Counted from the stretch's first letter, positions 35,379 through 45,512 are shown. The stretch: 64,000 bases of DNA from Mesorhizobium loti (GCA_014189435.1 CP050293.1:2919001-2983000), one strand, 5' to 3'. Made by a program: numbers and translations. The notes: generated by a model not told the origin, from the letters alone.

Positions 35379-36773
35379 ATGTTGAGCCGACCCAGATCGA
35401 CGATTGCCCAGGCAGCGCGCGTCTTCGCGACGCTTTCGCTTGGCGTTGCCGTTGCAATGGCGAGTTCGGTCAGCGCCTTCGCCCAGAACATGCCGGTGGT
35501 GCGCGACGCCGAGATCGAGGCGCTGGTGCGCGATTACGCGCGGCCGATCTTCAGGGCGGCGGGCCTGGCGAATGATGGCATCGACATCGTTCTGGTCAAC
35601 GACCAGAGTTTCAACGCCTTTGTCACCGGGCGCCGGCTGTTCATCAACACCGGCGCGCTGATGACGGCCGAAACGCCCAACGAGATCATCGGCGTCATTG
35701 CCCACGAAGCCGGCCATATCGCCGGCGGCCACCAGCAGAAGCTGCGCGACCAACTCGAACGCGCCAAGACGATGGCCATCATCGCAACATTGCTTGGTGC
35801 GGGCGCCATCGTCGCCGGTGCGACCACCAACAGCCGCGGCCTCGCCGGCGCCGGCATGGGCGTGGCGGCTGGCGGCGGCGAGATGGCACAGCGCAGCATC
35901 CTCGCCTATCAGCGCACTGAGGAGATGACCGCCGACCGCTCGGCGATCACCTATCTCAACGCCACCGGCCAGTCCGGCATGGGCATGCTGAAGACGTTCC
36001 ACCGCTTCCAGACGGCGCTGTCGCTGTCGGGCGCCCAGGTCGATCCCTACCGGATCAGCCATCCGATGCCGCAGGACCGCATCGCCAATCTCGAAGTGCT
36101 GGTGAAACAGAGCCCCAATGTCGACAGGCTGGACCCGCCCGCGCTGCAGCAGCGCCATGACATGATGCGGGTGAAGATCGCCGTCTACATGGAAGGCCAG
36201 GCCGCCGCATCGCGGCTGATGCGAAAGATGCAAGGGACCCTTGCCGCGCAATATGGCGATGCCCAGTCGACCTACCTGTTCGGCAGTATCGCCGCCGCGC
36301 TCGCCAAGACCAATGCACTGATCAAGGCACAGCCGAAGAACGCGTATTTCCAGGAACTGCGCGGTGACATCCTGATGAAGGCAAACAAGCCCAAGGATGC
36401 GGCCGACGCCTACGCCAAGGCGGTCAGCCTCGATCCGGCGCGATCCGGACTGCTGCCTGTCTCGCTTGGTCAGGCTCTGATGGCGGTCGGCACACCCGAC
36501 TCGCTCAAGAAAGCCGTCGTGCAGATCAACAATGGCCTCGGGCGCGACAAGGAAAATTCGGCCGGGTATCGCTATCTGGCGCAGGCCTATGGCGAGCTGG
36601 GCGACATACCGGGCGCCGAACTCGCCACCGCCGAGGGCCACTTCTATTCCGGCAACTACAAGGATGCGAAGATTTTCGCCATGCGGGCGCAACAAGAGAT
36701 GAAGCGTGGCGAGCCACGCTGGCTTCGCGCCCAGGATATCATAAACTACAAAGCATCAACCAAGATCAAGTGA
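35379..36773 (+). CDS. M48 family metalloprotease with TPR-like C-terminus (BepA-like)
   Basis: A 464-residue exported zinc protease. A signal peptide ends near SAFA-QN. The HExxH motif is HEAGH at residues 109-113, and the third ligand region is RTEEMTADRSAI. From about 280 the chain is helical with TPR-like repeats (GDILMKANKPKDAADAYAKA). This arrangement matches BepA/YfgC, a periplasmic protease that assists outer-membrane protein assembly. It is followed by a thiol oxidoreductase gene, 61 bases on, suggesting a shared role in envelope protein quality control. Confidence 0.92.
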   Translation: MLSRPRSTIAQAARVFATLSLGVAVAMASSVSAFAQNMPVVRDAEIEALVRDYARPIFRAAGLANDGIDIVLVNDQSFNAFVTGRRLFINTGALMTAETPNEIIGVIAHEAGHIAGGHQQKLRDQLERAKTMAIIATLLGAGAIVAGATTNSRGLAGAGMGVAAGGGEMAQRSILAYQRTEEMTADRSAITYLNATGQSGMGMLKTFHRFQTALSLSGAQVDPYRISHPMPQDRIANLEVLVKQSPNVDRLDPPALQQRHDMMRVKIAVYMEGQAAASRLMRKMQGTLAAQYGDAQSTYLFGSIAAALAKTNALIKAQPKNAYFQELRGDILMKANKPKDAADAYAKAVSLDPARSGLLPVSLGQALMAVGTPDSLKKAVVQINNGLGRDKENSAGYRYLAQAYGELGDIPGAELATAEGHFYSGNYKDAKIFAMRAQQEMKRGEPRWLRAQDIINYKASTKIK

Positions 36774-36834
36774 ACCTTCCGGTCGCGCGCTGCGACACAG
36801 CCAGACCGGAAAACAGGTAGAAGGAACAGGAACG

Positions 36835-37638
36835 ATGAAAAAGGCACTGCTGCTGGGCACCACGGGGGTTGCGGTCGCCCTGGCCATGCTGGCTTTCGGA
36901 TTCGTGGCCGGAAGCCCACAGACTGCCAGGGCTGGCACGGCGCAGCCCGTCGAGACGGCTGCGGCCGACACCAAGATCGACCGCGCCGAGGTCGAAGGCA
37001 TCATCCGCGACTATCTGTTGAAGAACCCGGAAGTCCTTCTGGAGGTCCAGGATGCGCTCGAGGCGAAGCAGAAGGAAGAGCAGCGCATCGCTCATCTCGG
37101 CGTGATCAAGAATGCCAAGGATCAAATCTTCAATTCGGCCTTCGACGGCGTTGTCGGCAATCCGGACGGCAAGGTCACCATCGTCGAGTTCTACGACTAC
37201 AATTGCGGCTTCTGCAAACGCGCCATCGACGACATGAAGGCGCTGACCAAGTCCGATCAAGACCTGCGCTTCGTGCTCAAGGAATTCCCCATCCTCGGAC
37301 CGGATTCGCAGAAGGCGAGCGTCGTTTCGATGGCCTTCCACCTGATGCACCCGGAAAAGTACGGCGAGTTCCACAATGCGCTGCTCGGCGGCCAGGGACG
37401 CGCCACCGAGGCGGCGGCCATCAAGGTCGCGCTGTCGCTCGGCGCCGACGAAGCCGTGCTGCGCGAGAAGATGAAGGACCCGACAATCAACGAGGCTCTC
37501 GCCAAGACCTATGACCTTGCCAACAAGCTGGCCATCACCGGAACGCCGTCCTATGTGGTCGGCAACGAGGTGGTGTTCGGGGCGCTCGGGCAGGAAGTGC
37601 TGGCGGAAAAGATCGAGGCGGCGAAGGCCGCGCTTTGA
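36835..37638 (+). CDS. DsbA-family thioredoxin-like oxidoreductase (Com1/ScsC-like)
   Basis: A 267-residue exported thioredoxin-fold protein. A signal peptide or anchor (LLLGTTGVAVALAMLAFGFVAG) is followed by a charged helical stalk (residues 48-95), as in Com1/ScsC proteins that oligomerise. The active site is C124-GFC127 in YDYNCGFCKRA, and the cis-proline loop is ITGTPSYVVG. It probably forms or isomerises disulfides in the periplasm. The upstream gene encodes a BepA-like protease. Confidence 0.92.
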   Translation: MKKALLLGTTGVAVALAMLAFGFVAGSPQTARAGTAQPVETAAADTKIDRAEVEGIIRDYLLKNPEVLLEVQDALEAKQKEEQRIAHLGVIKNAKDQIFNSAFDGVVGNPDGKVTIVEFYDYNCGFCKRAIDDMKALTKSDQDLRFVLKEFPILGPDSQKASVVSMAFHLMHPEKYGEFHNALLGGQGRATEAAAIKVALSLGADEAVLREKMKDPTINEALAKTYDLANKLAITGTPSYVVGNEVVFGALGQEVLAEKIEAAKAAL

Positions 37639-37788
37639 TCTTGCTCACCAGCATATTTCTCACGGGCACATTTCCGCCTGTTGTGGACAGTGAAAGAACG
37701 CACTTGCGCTCTTTCCGCGGGCGGCTATGCCCATTATAGAGGGCCCAGCGCGCCGGCTTGATGTCGGCGCGGGGAAAGGTCGGCTTTT

Positions 37789-38223
37789 TTGAAAACGGTT
37801 TTCGTCCTGAACGGTCCCAATCTCAACGCGCTCGGCAAGCGCGAGCCGGGCATCTATGGCGGCAAGACGCTTGCCGCCATCGCGGACGACTGCAAGGCGG
37901 CCGGCACGGCGCTCGGGCTCGAGATCGATTTCCGCCAGTCGAACCACGAGGGCGACCTTGTCGACTGGATCCAGGAAGCCGGCGACAAGGCTGTCGGCAT
38001 CGTCATCAATCCGGGCGCCTACAGCCACACCTCGATCGCCATCCACGACGCCATCCGCGCCATCGCGCCGCTGCCCGTCGCCGAAGTTCATCTTTCCAAC
38101 ATCCATGCGCGGGAACCATTCCGCCACGTCTCCATGGTCGCGCCGGTCGCCGTCGGCATGATCTGTGGCTTTGGGCCGCTCGGCTACACGCTGGCATTGC
38201 AGGCGCTGGCAGCACGCCTATGA
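37789..38223 (+). CDS. aroQ: 3-dehydroquinate dehydratase, type II
   Basis: A 144-residue shikimate-pathway enzyme. It begins with [19 protein letters not shown], the type II N-terminal block, and continues with [28 protein letters not shown] and [17 protein letters not shown], including the catalytic Tyr and His. The start is TTG at 37789 with GGGGAAAGG upstream. It lies 26 bases before accB, in an order (aroQ-accB-accC) common in alphaproteobacteria. Confidence 0.95.
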   Translation: MKTVFVLNGPNLNALGKREPGIYGGKTLAAIADDCKAAGTALGLEIDFRQSNHEGDLVDWIQEAGDKAVGIVINPGAYSHTSIAIHDAIRAIAPLPVAEVHLSNIHAREPFRHVSMVAPVAVGMICGFGPLGYTLALQALAARL

Positions 38224-38249
38224 CCGGCCAACAAACAGAAGGCTCGAAA

Positions 38250-38708
38250 ATGTCGATAAAGAAGACCGGTGTTGACCAGCAGCTGATCCGCGATCTGGCG
38301 GGCATACTGAACGACACCAACCTCACCGAGATCGAGGTTGAACTGGGTGACCTGAAGGTGCGCGTATCGCGGCAGGCGCCGGCCGTTCATGCGATCGCAG
38401 CGCCGCAGCCGGCCTATGCGCCGGCAGCAGCGCAAGCTGCCGCCGTTGCCGTGCCCGTTGTGGCGGACCTTTCCAAGAATGCGGTCACCTCGCCGATGGT
38501 CGGCACCGCCTATCTGGCGCCGTCGCCGGACGCCAAGGCGTTCATCGAGGTCGGCCAGAAGGTCAAGGAAGGCCAGACACTGCTGATCATCGAAGCGATG
38601 AAGACGATGAACCAGATCCCCTCGCCGCGCGCCGGTACGGTGACGGCGATCCTGTTCGAGGATTCGCAGCCGGTCGAATATGGCATGCCGCTCGTCGTGA
38701 TCGAGTAG
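38250..38708 (+). CDS. accB: Biotin carboxyl carrier protein of acetyl-CoA carboxylase
   Basis: A 152-residue carrier protein. The N-terminal helical part is followed by an Ala/Pro-rich linker (about 43-72) and the biotinyl domain. The biotinylated residue is Lys118 in EAMKTMN. A conserved [17 protein letters not shown] thumb region is present. The ATG at 38250 is chosen because the conserved [13 protein letters not shown] begins there. It forms the first committed step of fatty-acid synthesis with AccC, encoded ten bases downstream. Confidence 0.95.
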   Translation: MSIKKTGVDQQLIRDLAGILNDTNLTEIEVELGDLKVRVSRQAPAVHAIAAPQPAYAPAAAQAAAVAVPVVADLSKNAVTSPMVGTAYLAPSPDAKAFIEVGQKVKEGQTLLIIEAMKTMNQIPSPRAGTVTAILFEDSQPVEYGMPLVVIE

Positions 38709-38718
38709 AGCGGACCTG

Positions 38719-40062
38719 ATGTTCCAGAAGATCCTCATCGCCAATCGCGGCGAAATCGCCCTCCGGGTCCTGCGCGCCTGCAAGGAACTCGGCATCCAGA
38801 CGGTGGTGGTGCATTCGACCGCCGACGCCGACGCCATGCATGTGCGGCTCGCCGACGAGAGCGTCTGCATCGGCCCGCCGCCATCGCGCGACAGCTACCT
38901 CAACATCCATCAGATCGTCGCGGCCTGCGAAATCACCGGCGCCGACGCCGTGCATCCGGGTTACGGCTTCCTGTCGGAGAACGCCAAGTTCGCCGACATC
39001 CTGGCCGCGCACAACATCACCTTCATCGGCCCGTCCGGCGATCACATCCGCATCATGGGCGACAAGATCGAAGCCAAGCGCACCGCAAAGCGCCTCGGCA
39101 TTCCGGTCGTGCCCGGTTCGGACGGCGCCGTCACCGATCAAAAGGAAGCCAGGCGCATTGCCGCCGAGATCGGCTATCCCGTGATCATCAAGGCATCGGC
39201 CGGCGGTGGCGGGCGCGGTATGAAGGTCGCGCTTACCGAGGCTGATCTTGAGATCGCCTTGCAAACGGCGAGCACGGAAGCCGGTGCGGCCTTCGGCGAC
39301 GATGCCGTCTACATCGAGAAATATCTGGAAAAGCCGCGCCACATCGAGGTGCAGGTGTTCGGCGACGGCTTTGGCGGCGGCGTGCATTTCGGCGAGCGCG
39401 ACTGTTCCTTGCAGCGCCGCCACCAGAAGGTCTGGGAAGAGGCGCCCTCGCCGGCCCTCAATGCCGAAGAGCGCGCCCGTATCGGCGGCATCTGCGCCAA
39501 GGCGATCGCCGATCTCGGCTATTCCGGCGCCGGCACCATCGAATTCCTCTACGAGAACGGCGAGTTCTATTTCATCGAGATGAACACGCGCCTGCAGGTC
39601 GAGCATCCGGTGACGGAAGCGATCACCGGCATCGACCTTGTGCACGAGCAGATCCGCGTCGCCTCCGGCGGCGGCCTTTCGGTGAAGCAGGAGGACATCA
39701 AGTTCAACGGCCACGCCATCGAATGCCGCATCAATGCCGAGGACCCGCGCACCTTCACCCCCTCGCCCGGCACGATCACCCATTTCCACACGCCGGGTGG
39801 TCTCGGCATCCGCGTCGATTCCGGCGTCTATTCCGGCTACAAGATCCCACCCTATTACGACAGCCTGATCGGCAAGCTGATCGTGCATGGGCGCAACCGC
39901 GTCGAGTGCATGATGCGGCTGCGCCGCGCGCTCGATGAATTCGTCGTCGACGGCATCAAGACGACGCTGCCGCTGTTTCGCGATCTCGTCGGCAATGCCG
40001 ACATCGCCAATGGCGACTATGACATCCACTGGCTGGAAAAATATCTGGCCAAGGAAGAGTAG
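38719..40062 (+). CDS. accC: Acetyl-CoA carboxylase, biotin carboxylase subunit
   Basis: A 447-residue ATP-grasp enzyme that carboxylates biotin on AccB. It starts [20 protein letters not shown] and has the glycine-rich ATP loop [12 protein letters not shown], then the [17 protein letters not shown] and [13 protein letters not shown] blocks. Length and motifs are those of a stand-alone biotin carboxylase. It is co-transcribed with accB and probably with aat. Confidence 0.96.
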   Translation: MFQKILIANRGEIALRVLRACKELGIQTVVVHSTADADAMHVRLADESVCIGPPPSRDSYLNIHQIVAACEITGADAVHPGYGFLSENAKFADILAAHNITFIGPSGDHIRIMGDKIEAKRTAKRLGIPVVPGSDGAVTDQKEARRIAAEIGYPVIIKASAGGGGRGMKVALTEADLEIALQTASTEAGAAFGDDAVYIEKYLEKPRHIEVQVFGDGFGGGVHFGERDCSLQRRHQKVWEEAPSPALNAEERARIGGICAKAIADLGYSGAGTIEFLYENGEFYFIEMNTRLQVEHPVTEAITGIDLVHEQIRVASGGGLSVKQEDIKFNGHAIECRINAEDPRTFTPSPGTITHFHTPGGLGIRVDSGVYSGYKIPPYYDSLIGKLIVHGRNRVECMMRLRRALDEFVVDGIKTTLPLFRDLVGNADIANGDYDIHWLEKYLAKEE

Positions 40063-40074
40063 CGCGGGAACGCG

Positions 40075-40692
40075 ATGACCCGCCCCTACGCGCCCGGCTA
40101 TCGCATCCCCACCGACCTTTTGCTCAAGGCCTATGCCTCGGGCGTGTTCCCGATGGCCGAAAGCGCCGGCGACCCGGAAGTGTTCTGGGTGCGACCGGAG
40201 ACGCGCGGCATCATTCCGCTCGATGGGTTCCACGCACCGAAAAGCCTCCGGAAAACGATCAAGAAGCACCCTTTCGACATTCGTTTCGATTTCGATTTCG
40301 AAGCCACCATCGACGGCTGCGCCGAAAAGCGCGCGGAGCGGAGGTCGACCTGGATCAATGCGCCGATCCGCGAAGCCTATGTCGAACTGCATCGGATAGG
40401 GCATTGTCACTCGGTCGAAGCGTGGCGCGAGGACCGGCTGGTCGGCGGTCTCTATGGCGTGTCGCTTGGCCGGGTGTTTTTCGGCGAGAGCATGTTCGCC
40501 AGGGAGACGGACGCCTCCAAGACCTGCCTCTATTATCTCGTCGAGCGCTTGAAGGCGCGCGGCTTTGCCCTGCTTGATACGCAGTTCACCACCGAGCACC
40601 TCAAACGCTTCGGCGCGGTCGACGTGCCGCGCGGCAAATATGAAAAGATGCTGGCCGACGCGCTGAAGGGCGAGGCTGTATTCTATCCCTGA
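40075..40692 (+). CDS. aat: Leucyl/phenylalanyl-tRNA-protein transferase
   Basis: A 205-residue enzyme that adds Leu or Phe to proteins with N-terminal Arg or Lys and so marks them for ClpAP in the N-end rule. Family motifs are [58 protein letters not shown] and [17 protein letters not shown]. It starts 12 bases after accC, so it is the last gene of that operon. Confidence 0.95.
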   Translation: MTRPYAPGYRIPTDLLLKAYASGVFPMAESAGDPEVFWVRPETRGIIPLDGFHAPKSLRKTIKKHPFDIRFDFDFEATIDGCAEKRAERRSTWINAPIREAYVELHRIGHCHSVEAWREDRLVGGLYGVSLGRVFFGESMFARETDASKTCLYYLVERLKARGFALLDTQFTTEHLKRFGAVDVPRGKYEKMLADALKGEAVFYP

Positions 40693-40703
40693 CGATCGAG
40701 CCC

Positions 40704-41090
40704 TTACTTCCCAGCAGCGGCTTCCATCGGCGTCTGCGAATGGAACATCATCTTCCAGCCGTTGACGCGATGGACGTAACCGGTGCTGACCAGTGCCGCG
40801 TAGGGTTCGCCATTCTCGCGTGTCGCATGCGCCTCGTAAGTCAGCATGACGATGTCGCTGCCCGGCTCGATAATACCCTTGAGGTCGATCTTCAGGTCCC
40901 GCCAGCGGTTGGGCTTGGTTGCGGTCTTGGCGAGATCGGCATTGTCCATTGCCTTGGCCATCTGCGGAAATGCCACCAGGCATTCGGTGTCGGCATTGGC
41001 CGCATAGTAGGCCGCGTCGCCCGTCCAGAACCCCTTTTCGAGTTCCAGTAATTCGGCCTTTCCGGCCGTGATGCGCTTGCTGTCTGACAT
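40704..41090 (-). CDS. NTF2-like/DUF4440-type small protein
   Basis: A 128-residue cytoplasmic protein whose pattern (helix LLELEKGFWTGDAAYY, central strand region DLKGIIEPGSDIVMLTYEAHATR, then STGYVHRVNGWKMMFHSQTP) fits the cone-shaped SnoaL/NTF2 fold. GGGAGGA lies upstream of the ATG at 41090; an earlier in-frame ATG would cover it. The family includes isomerases and ligand-binding proteins, and no function can be assigned. Convergent with aat. Confidence 0.75.
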   Translation of the reverse strand: MSDSKRITAGKAELLELEKGFWTGDAAYYAANADTECLVAFPQMAKAMDNADLAKTATKPNRWRDLKIDLKGIIEPGSDIVMLTYEAHATRENGEPYAALVSTGYVHRVNGWKMMFHSQTPMEAAAGK

Positions 41091-41164
41091 CGGAAGATCC
41101 TCCCTGCGCACAAATGCGCTGTCGTCCATGGCCAACGCGTGGTGGCCAGGACGGTTCCGGAGGA

Positions 41165-41752
41165 TCAGTTGGTCGTATCGGGTTCCGAAGTGTCCGGCTC
41201 TGTCACATCAGGCTCTGTCACATCCGGAGTGGCTGCAGGCTTCGGTTTGGCCGCAGCGGGCTTGGGAGCGTCGGCTTTGGTTGCGTCGGCCTTGGCGCCA
41301 TCGGGCGCCGGCACATCCGACTTCTGCTTGCATTCCTTCAGCCAGACGTCATAGACGGCATGCTCGACGGCGTTGAGACCGGGGCTTTCGGCAAACATCC
41401 AGCCGGTGAAGATGCGGCGGATCTTGCGGTCGAGCGTGATCTCGTCGACCTCGACGAAGGAATCGGTTTTCGGCTCTTCGGTCTGCGGCCGCGAATAGCA
41501 GACGCGCGGCGTCACCTGCAAAGCACCGAACTGCACAGTCTCGTCGATATAGACATCGAAAGTGATGATGCGGCCGGTGATCTTGTCGATGCCGGCAAAC
41601 TCGGCGATGGGATTGGTGACCCGCTCCGATCCCGCGGGGGGCGCCGGCGCCGGTGCGGCGGGTTCGGGCGAAGCGGCAAAGGCCGCGGTGCCGACGGCAA
41701 GGCTGGCGGCCAATGTCAGGCCGGCCGTCGATGTCAGGTTGAAAAAGCTCAT
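41165..41752 (-). CDS. DUF2155 domain-containing exported protein
   Basis: A 195-residue protein with a signal peptide (LTLAASLAVGTAAFA-AS). The DUF2155 core covers about 45-135 (FAGIDKITGRIITFDVYIDET, VCYSRPQTEEPKTDSFVEVDE, FTGWMFAESPGLNAVEHAVYDVWL) with two conserved cysteines. The remaining 60 residues are Lys/Ala/Pro-rich and end in three to four DVTEP-type five-residue repeats. The family is alphaproteobacterial and of unknown function, often encoded near aat and the NDUFA12-like gene, as here. Confidence 0.9.
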   Translation of the reverse strand: MSFFNLTSTAGLTLAASLAVGTAAFAASPEPAAPAPAPPAGSERVTNPIAEFAGIDKITGRIITFDVYIDETVQFGALQVTPRVCYSRPQTEEPKTDSFVEVDEITLDRKIRRIFTGWMFAESPGLNAVEHAVYDVWLKECKQKSDVPAPDGAKADATKADAPKPAAAKPKPAATPDVTEPDVTEPDTSEPDTTN

Positions 41753-41893
41753 ATAGGGATACCGGTGGTTCGCGCCGGGGTGATTCTGTCGATCGCCAAG
41801 GCTAGTCGCCGTTTTCTGATCAGCAAGCAGCTAAACACCAATTGTGGCGATAAAGGACCGGCTTGCACCTTGCGCCGTTACAGGCCGGGGCCG

Positions 41894-42292
41894 TTACGAC
41901 CCAGGTGTCCAGGCGTCATAGTCACCCGTGACCTGCGGGCGATGCTGATTGGTCAGCACCGAACCCTTCGGGCGATAAGCTGCCGGAGTGCCGGTCAGAT
42001 TGGGCTGATGCGACTTCTGCCAGTCGCGCGGCTTGTAGTCTTCGCCGGACGGCGCGACGTCGACACGGTGATGGATCCAGCCGTGCCAGCCAGGCGGGAT
42101 CGCGGAGGCTTCCGAATAGTTCCGGTAGATGACCCAGCGGCGCGTGCGCCCTTCCGAATCGATGCCACCCTCGTAATAGACGTTGCCAGTTTCGTCCTGT
42201 CCGACCTTCTTGCCATGCCGCCAGGTGTGCAGGCGCGTTCCCAGCGTCTGGCTGTTCCACCAGGTGAAAAACTGCGTAAGGAAAGTCTTCAT
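41894..42292 (-). CDS. NADH:ubiquinone oxidoreductase subunit, NDUFA12 family
   Basis: A 132-residue accessory subunit of respiratory complex I, homologous to mitochondrial NDUFA12. The core is TRLHTWRHGKKVGQDETGN, YYEGG, RRWVIYRNYSEASAIPPGWHGWIHH and the tail KSHQPNLTGTPAAYRPKGS. Alphaproteobacteria and mitochondria share this subunit. The ATG at 42292 is used, though a GTG directly before it is possible. The main nuo operon is not in the window. Confidence 0.92.
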   Translation of the reverse strand: MKTFLTQFFTWWNSQTLGTRLHTWRHGKKVGQDETGNVYYEGGIDSEGRTRRWVIYRNYSEASAIPPGWHGWIHHRVDVAPSGEDYKPRDWQKSHQPNLTGTPAAYRPKGSVLTNQHRPQVTGDYDAWTPGS

Positions 42293-42520
42293 CACAAAAC
42301 CCTCGCGCCGGCGGCGCCCGTTTCCTGCTTATGGCGTCAGGCCTTGCCGAAGGCAAGGGTTTTGCCACGGGGAGCTTGCAAATGGCTTGCCGGAAACCCG
42401 ACACAAACCCGTGATCCTTCCGGACGACAGGATGGGCGCTTGCCAAGCCTTTGCGGTCTTTCTAAAGCTCTGCGCGCCATGCGGGGTATCCAACCCGGCT
42501 GCAGGCCGAAGAGGTGACGA

Positions 42521-43364
42521 TTGGCCACGGAATTGCCGACCACCGACATCCGCATCAGCGCTGAGGCGATTCGCCGCCGCAAGGGCGGCACGCCGATTGT
42601 CTGCCTGACCGCCTACACCTATCCCGTCGCCCGTCTGCTCGACGACCATGTCGACCTGCTTCTGGTCGGCGACAGCGTGGCCATGGTCCTGCATGGCCAC
42701 AAGACGACGCTGGGCGCCTCGCTGGAGATGATGATCGCGCATGGCCAGGCGGTGATGCGCGGCTCGACCAGGGCCTGCGTCGTCGTCGACCCTGCCGGCT
42801 GGCGCCTATGAGGATTCGGCGGCACAAGCCGTTGCCTCGGCGCGGCGGGTAATCGACGAAACCGGCTGCCAGGCGGTGAAACTCGAAGGCGGCGTCGACA
42901 TGATCCCGCAAATCGCGGCCATCGTCGCCACCGGCATTCCGGTCATGGGACATATTGGCCTGCTGCCGCAATCGGTGGAGAAGGAAGGCGGCTACAAGAT
43001 CAAGGGTCGCACCGACGAGAATGTCGCGGCTTTGCTTCGCGATGCGCTTGCCGTCGAGAATGCCGGGGCTTTCTCGGTGGTCATCGAAGGCACGGTCGAG
43101 ACGGCCGCCGCCGATATCACCCGCCGCCTCGCCATTCCAACCATCGGCATCGGCGCCAGCGGCGACTGCGACGGCCAGATCCTGGTCATCGACGACATGG
43201 TCGGGCTCACCGTCGACCGCGTGCCTAAATTCGTCAAGGAATATGCCGATCTGCGCAGCGTGATCTCGCATGCCGCCGAAAGTTATGCAGCGGAGGTGCG
43301 AAGCCGGACATTCCCCGGCCCCGGCCATGTCTTTTCGGCGACAAAGAGCAGGGACGACGTATGA
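42521..43364 (+). pseudogene. panB: 3-methyl-2-oxobutanoate hydroxymethyltransferase, frameshifted
   Basis: PanB makes ketopantoate in pantothenate synthesis. The first 90 codons are in frame: [37 protein letters not shown] and [11 protein letters not shown]. Then one extra C in the run 42790-42792 ends the frame at 42811. The rest ([45 protein letters not shown]) continues in the +1-shifted frame to 43364. Without the extra base the protein has 280 residues, the normal length. Start is TTG 42521 with GAGGTGA upstream. The gene overlaps panC by four bases. Since panC is intact, a sequencing or assembly error is more likely than true loss. Confidence 0.9.
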
Positions 43365-44209
43365 ACCAACCCGTCGTCGACAGCGTTGCCGCACTTCGCG
43401 CGCAAATCCACGACTGGCGGCGCGATGGCCTCCGTGTCGCCATGGTGCCGACCATGGGCGCGTTGCATGACGGGCATATCTCGCTGGTCAGGATCGCGCT
43501 CGAAAGGGCCGAGCGCTGCGTCGTGTCGATCTTCGTCAACCCGACGCAGTTCGCGCCGACCGAAGACCTCGACAAATACCCGCGCCAGCTCGCCAGCGAC
43601 CTCGACAGGCTGGGCGTGGCAAAGGCCGATCTTGCCTTCACACCGACGGTTGGCGAGATGTATCCTGCCGGCTTCACCACGAAAATCTCGGTCGGCGGCC
43701 CCTCCGTCGGGCTCGAATCAGATTTTCGGCCAACCTTTTTCGACGGCGTCGCCACCGTGGTGGCAAAACTCCTCCTGCAGGCAACGCCCGACTGTGCGGT
43801 CTTTGGCGAGAAGGACTACCAGCAGCTTTGCGTCGTCAGGCAACTCTGCCGCGACCTCGACCTGCCCGTCGAGATCATCGGCGCACCGACGATACGCGAC
43901 GCGCATGGTCTCGCCATGTCGTCACGCAATGCCTATCTCAGTGAGGCCGAACTGAAGATCGCTCGCCAGCTCAACGTGATATTGCGCAACACAGCAGTGG
44001 CCCTGGCGGCAGGCGCCGACCAGAGCGACGCAACCGAAGAGGCCAGCCGCGCCCTCATCGCCGCCGGCTTCCAAAAAGTCGACTATGTCGAGGCCCGCGA
44101 AAGCCTGACGCTGGCACCTTGGCGTCAGGACCGCGAAGGGCGCCTGCTGGCAGCCGCCTGGCTCGGCAAGACCAGGCTGATCGACAATGTGGAGGTTCCT
44201 TCTGACTAG
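43361..44209 (+). CDS. panC: Pantoate-beta-alanine ligase
   Basis: A 282-residue enzyme that joins pantoate and beta-alanine to make pantothenate. The nucleotide-binding block VPTMGALHDGHISLV is at about 29-43, followed by SIFVNPTQFAPTEDLDKYPR, FFDGVATVVAKLL, FGEKDYQQL and MSSRNAYLS. It starts inside the last codons of panB (ATGA overlap), so the two are translationally coupled. Confidence 0.96.
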   Translation: MNQPVVDSVAALRAQIHDWRRDGLRVAMVPTMGALHDGHISLVRIALERAERCVVSIFVNPTQFAPTEDLDKYPRQLASDLDRLGVAKADLAFTPTVGEMYPAGFTTKISVGGPSVGLESDFRPTFFDGVATVVAKLLLQATPDCAVFGEKDYQQLCVVRQLCRDLDLPVEIIGAPTIRDAHGLAMSSRNAYLSEAELKIARQLNVILRNTAVALAAGADQSDATEEASRALIAAGFQKVDYVEARESLTLAPWRQDREGRLLAAAWLGKTRLIDNVEVPSD

Positions 44210-44249
44210 CGCGGAGGGCTCGATCCTCCGCGGCGGATTGCTGCCGCGC

Positions 44250-44594
44250 CTACCTCTCGCTCTTTTGTCCACCGGCCCTGACGATCAGGTGTCCCGCGAC
44301 GATCCCAACCACCCCGGCAAAGGCTTTCACCAATGCATCGATGAGGCGTGCGTGACGACCGGGATCAATGATCTGAAGCAGCTCCAGCATGCCGGCGGTC
44401 ACAGCCACAAAGATCACGGCTTGATAGAGTCGGTTGGGGAAGCCGAGCGCCAGGGCGAAGCCCAACAGGACATAAGCCAAGGCACGCTCGACATTCGCTT
44501 CGGCGATGTGTGGCCGCATCTGGATCGGCGACAAGGTCGCGAAAATGATGATGGCGAGCAGCGCCAGCGCTGCGGTCCGGGACAGTTTGGTCAT
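44250..44594 (-). CDS. VanZ-like small membrane protein
   Basis: A 114-residue protein with three to four membrane helices (ALALLAIIIFATLSPI, ALAYVLLGFALALGF, VIFVAVTAGMLELLQII, FAGVVGIVAGHLIV). The pattern ATLSPIQMRPH...E...ER..AY.LLGF and the LELLQIIDPGRHARLIDAL segment are typical of the VanZ superfamily. Function is unknown outside teicoplanin resistance, and here it is simply a small integral membrane protein. Convergent with panC. Confidence 0.75.
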   Translation of the reverse strand: MTKLSRTAALALLAIIIFATLSPIQMRPHIAEANVERALAYVLLGFALALGFPNRLYQAVIFVAVTAGMLELLQIIDPGRHARLIDALVKAFAGVVGIVAGHLIVRAGGQKSER

Positions 44595-44696
44595 AGTCTT
44601 GCATATCCGTCGTGAGCCGGCACAGCAAATGCCGGGATGACGCATGGCCGGACCGGTGCCGCCATGCGGTGCTGCCCGCCAGTGACCTTCGTCGAA

Positions 44697-45395
44697 CTAT
44701 TCCTCGGTCGGCATATGCAGATACATCGACTGGATGCCGACCCTGCCCGGCCCGGTGAAGCGGTTGACGATGAAATTCATGTTGGCGCCGAAGAAGCCGC
44801 TCGACAGGCGGTCGACCTTGGTTTCCATCCTGACCGAGACATCCTTGAACAGCCAGCCACCCGGTTCGATGTCGATGGTTTCGCCGGCGGCGAGCGTCTT
44901 TTCGAAGACGTTGCCATAGCCGTGCAGCCAGACGATGCCGTCGCCAGAATCGCCGCGAAAACGGTCGATGAAGAAGCCGCTCTGGCCAAACAGCATCGTC
45001 GCCAGGCCGCGCACACGCTCGAAAGTGTAGTCGACATTGCCGGTGGCCGCGAGAAACTGGTGCTCGCGCACCTGGATCTCCTCGCCGTGCCTCAGATGGA
45101 TCGGCACGATGTGGCCCGGCCCATCGCGGCTGAAGGCAATGATGCCCGCCCCCGACGCCTCGGTGACGAAGATCTGCATGCCGGCCATCATGCGCTTCAG
45201 CGCACCCTTCAGTGATTTCAGGCCGATGGTGATGGTGGAATTCTTCCACAGCAGGATGTGGTGCTCGAAATAGACCGGCATGCGCGTGACATCGACCGAA
45301 AGCACCGGCACCAGCTCGCCCGCTATGTGATAGGTAACGCCGCCAAAGGTCTCGTCCGACACCTGTGTCGGCATCAATTCCGGCAAGCTTGGCAT
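44697..45395 (-). CDS. AIM24 family protein
   Basis: A 232-residue beta-rich protein of the AIM24/TRAP-like family. Typical parts are YFEHHILLWKNSTITIGL, ASGAGIIAFSRDGPGHIVPIHL, VREHQFLAATGNVDYTFERV and GYGNVFEKTLAAGETIDIEPG. No signal peptide. GAGGGGG lies six bases before the ATG at 45395, which is chosen over the ATG two codons earlier. The family is named for a yeast mitochondrial protein; the bacterial role is not established. Confidence 0.88.
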   Translation of the reverse strand: MPSLPELMPTQVSDETFGGVTYHIAGELVPVLSVDVTRMPVYFEHHILLWKNSTITIGLKSLKGALKRMMAGMQIFVTEASGAGIIAFSRDGPGHIVPIHLRHGEEIQVREHQFLAATGNVDYTFERVRGLATMLFGQSGFFIDRFRGDSGDGIVWLHGYGNVFEKTLAAGETIDIEPGGWLFKDVSVRMETKVDRLSSGFFGANMNFIVNRFTGPGRVGIQSMYLHMPTEE

Positions 45396-45512
45396 GAACA
45401 TCCCCCTCGGCCGTCGCGTCCCTTGCATGCGGTCGCGGGCTCAGGCAGCGTTGATACGGCTGCAGGGAGCGGTCAAATCAAAAACGCGAGACAATTGCTG
45501 GCCGGGGGCTGT

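Noticed and set aside
38599..38622. EAMKTMN instead of EAMKMMN at the biotin site of AccB
   Set aside because: The lysine and flanking Met are kept, and Thr at this place is a tolerated variant, so it is not a sign of lost function.
38587..40983. 798-codon minus-strand open frame across accC and aat
   Set aside because: It is a shadow of two well-identified genes and has no recognisable protein features.
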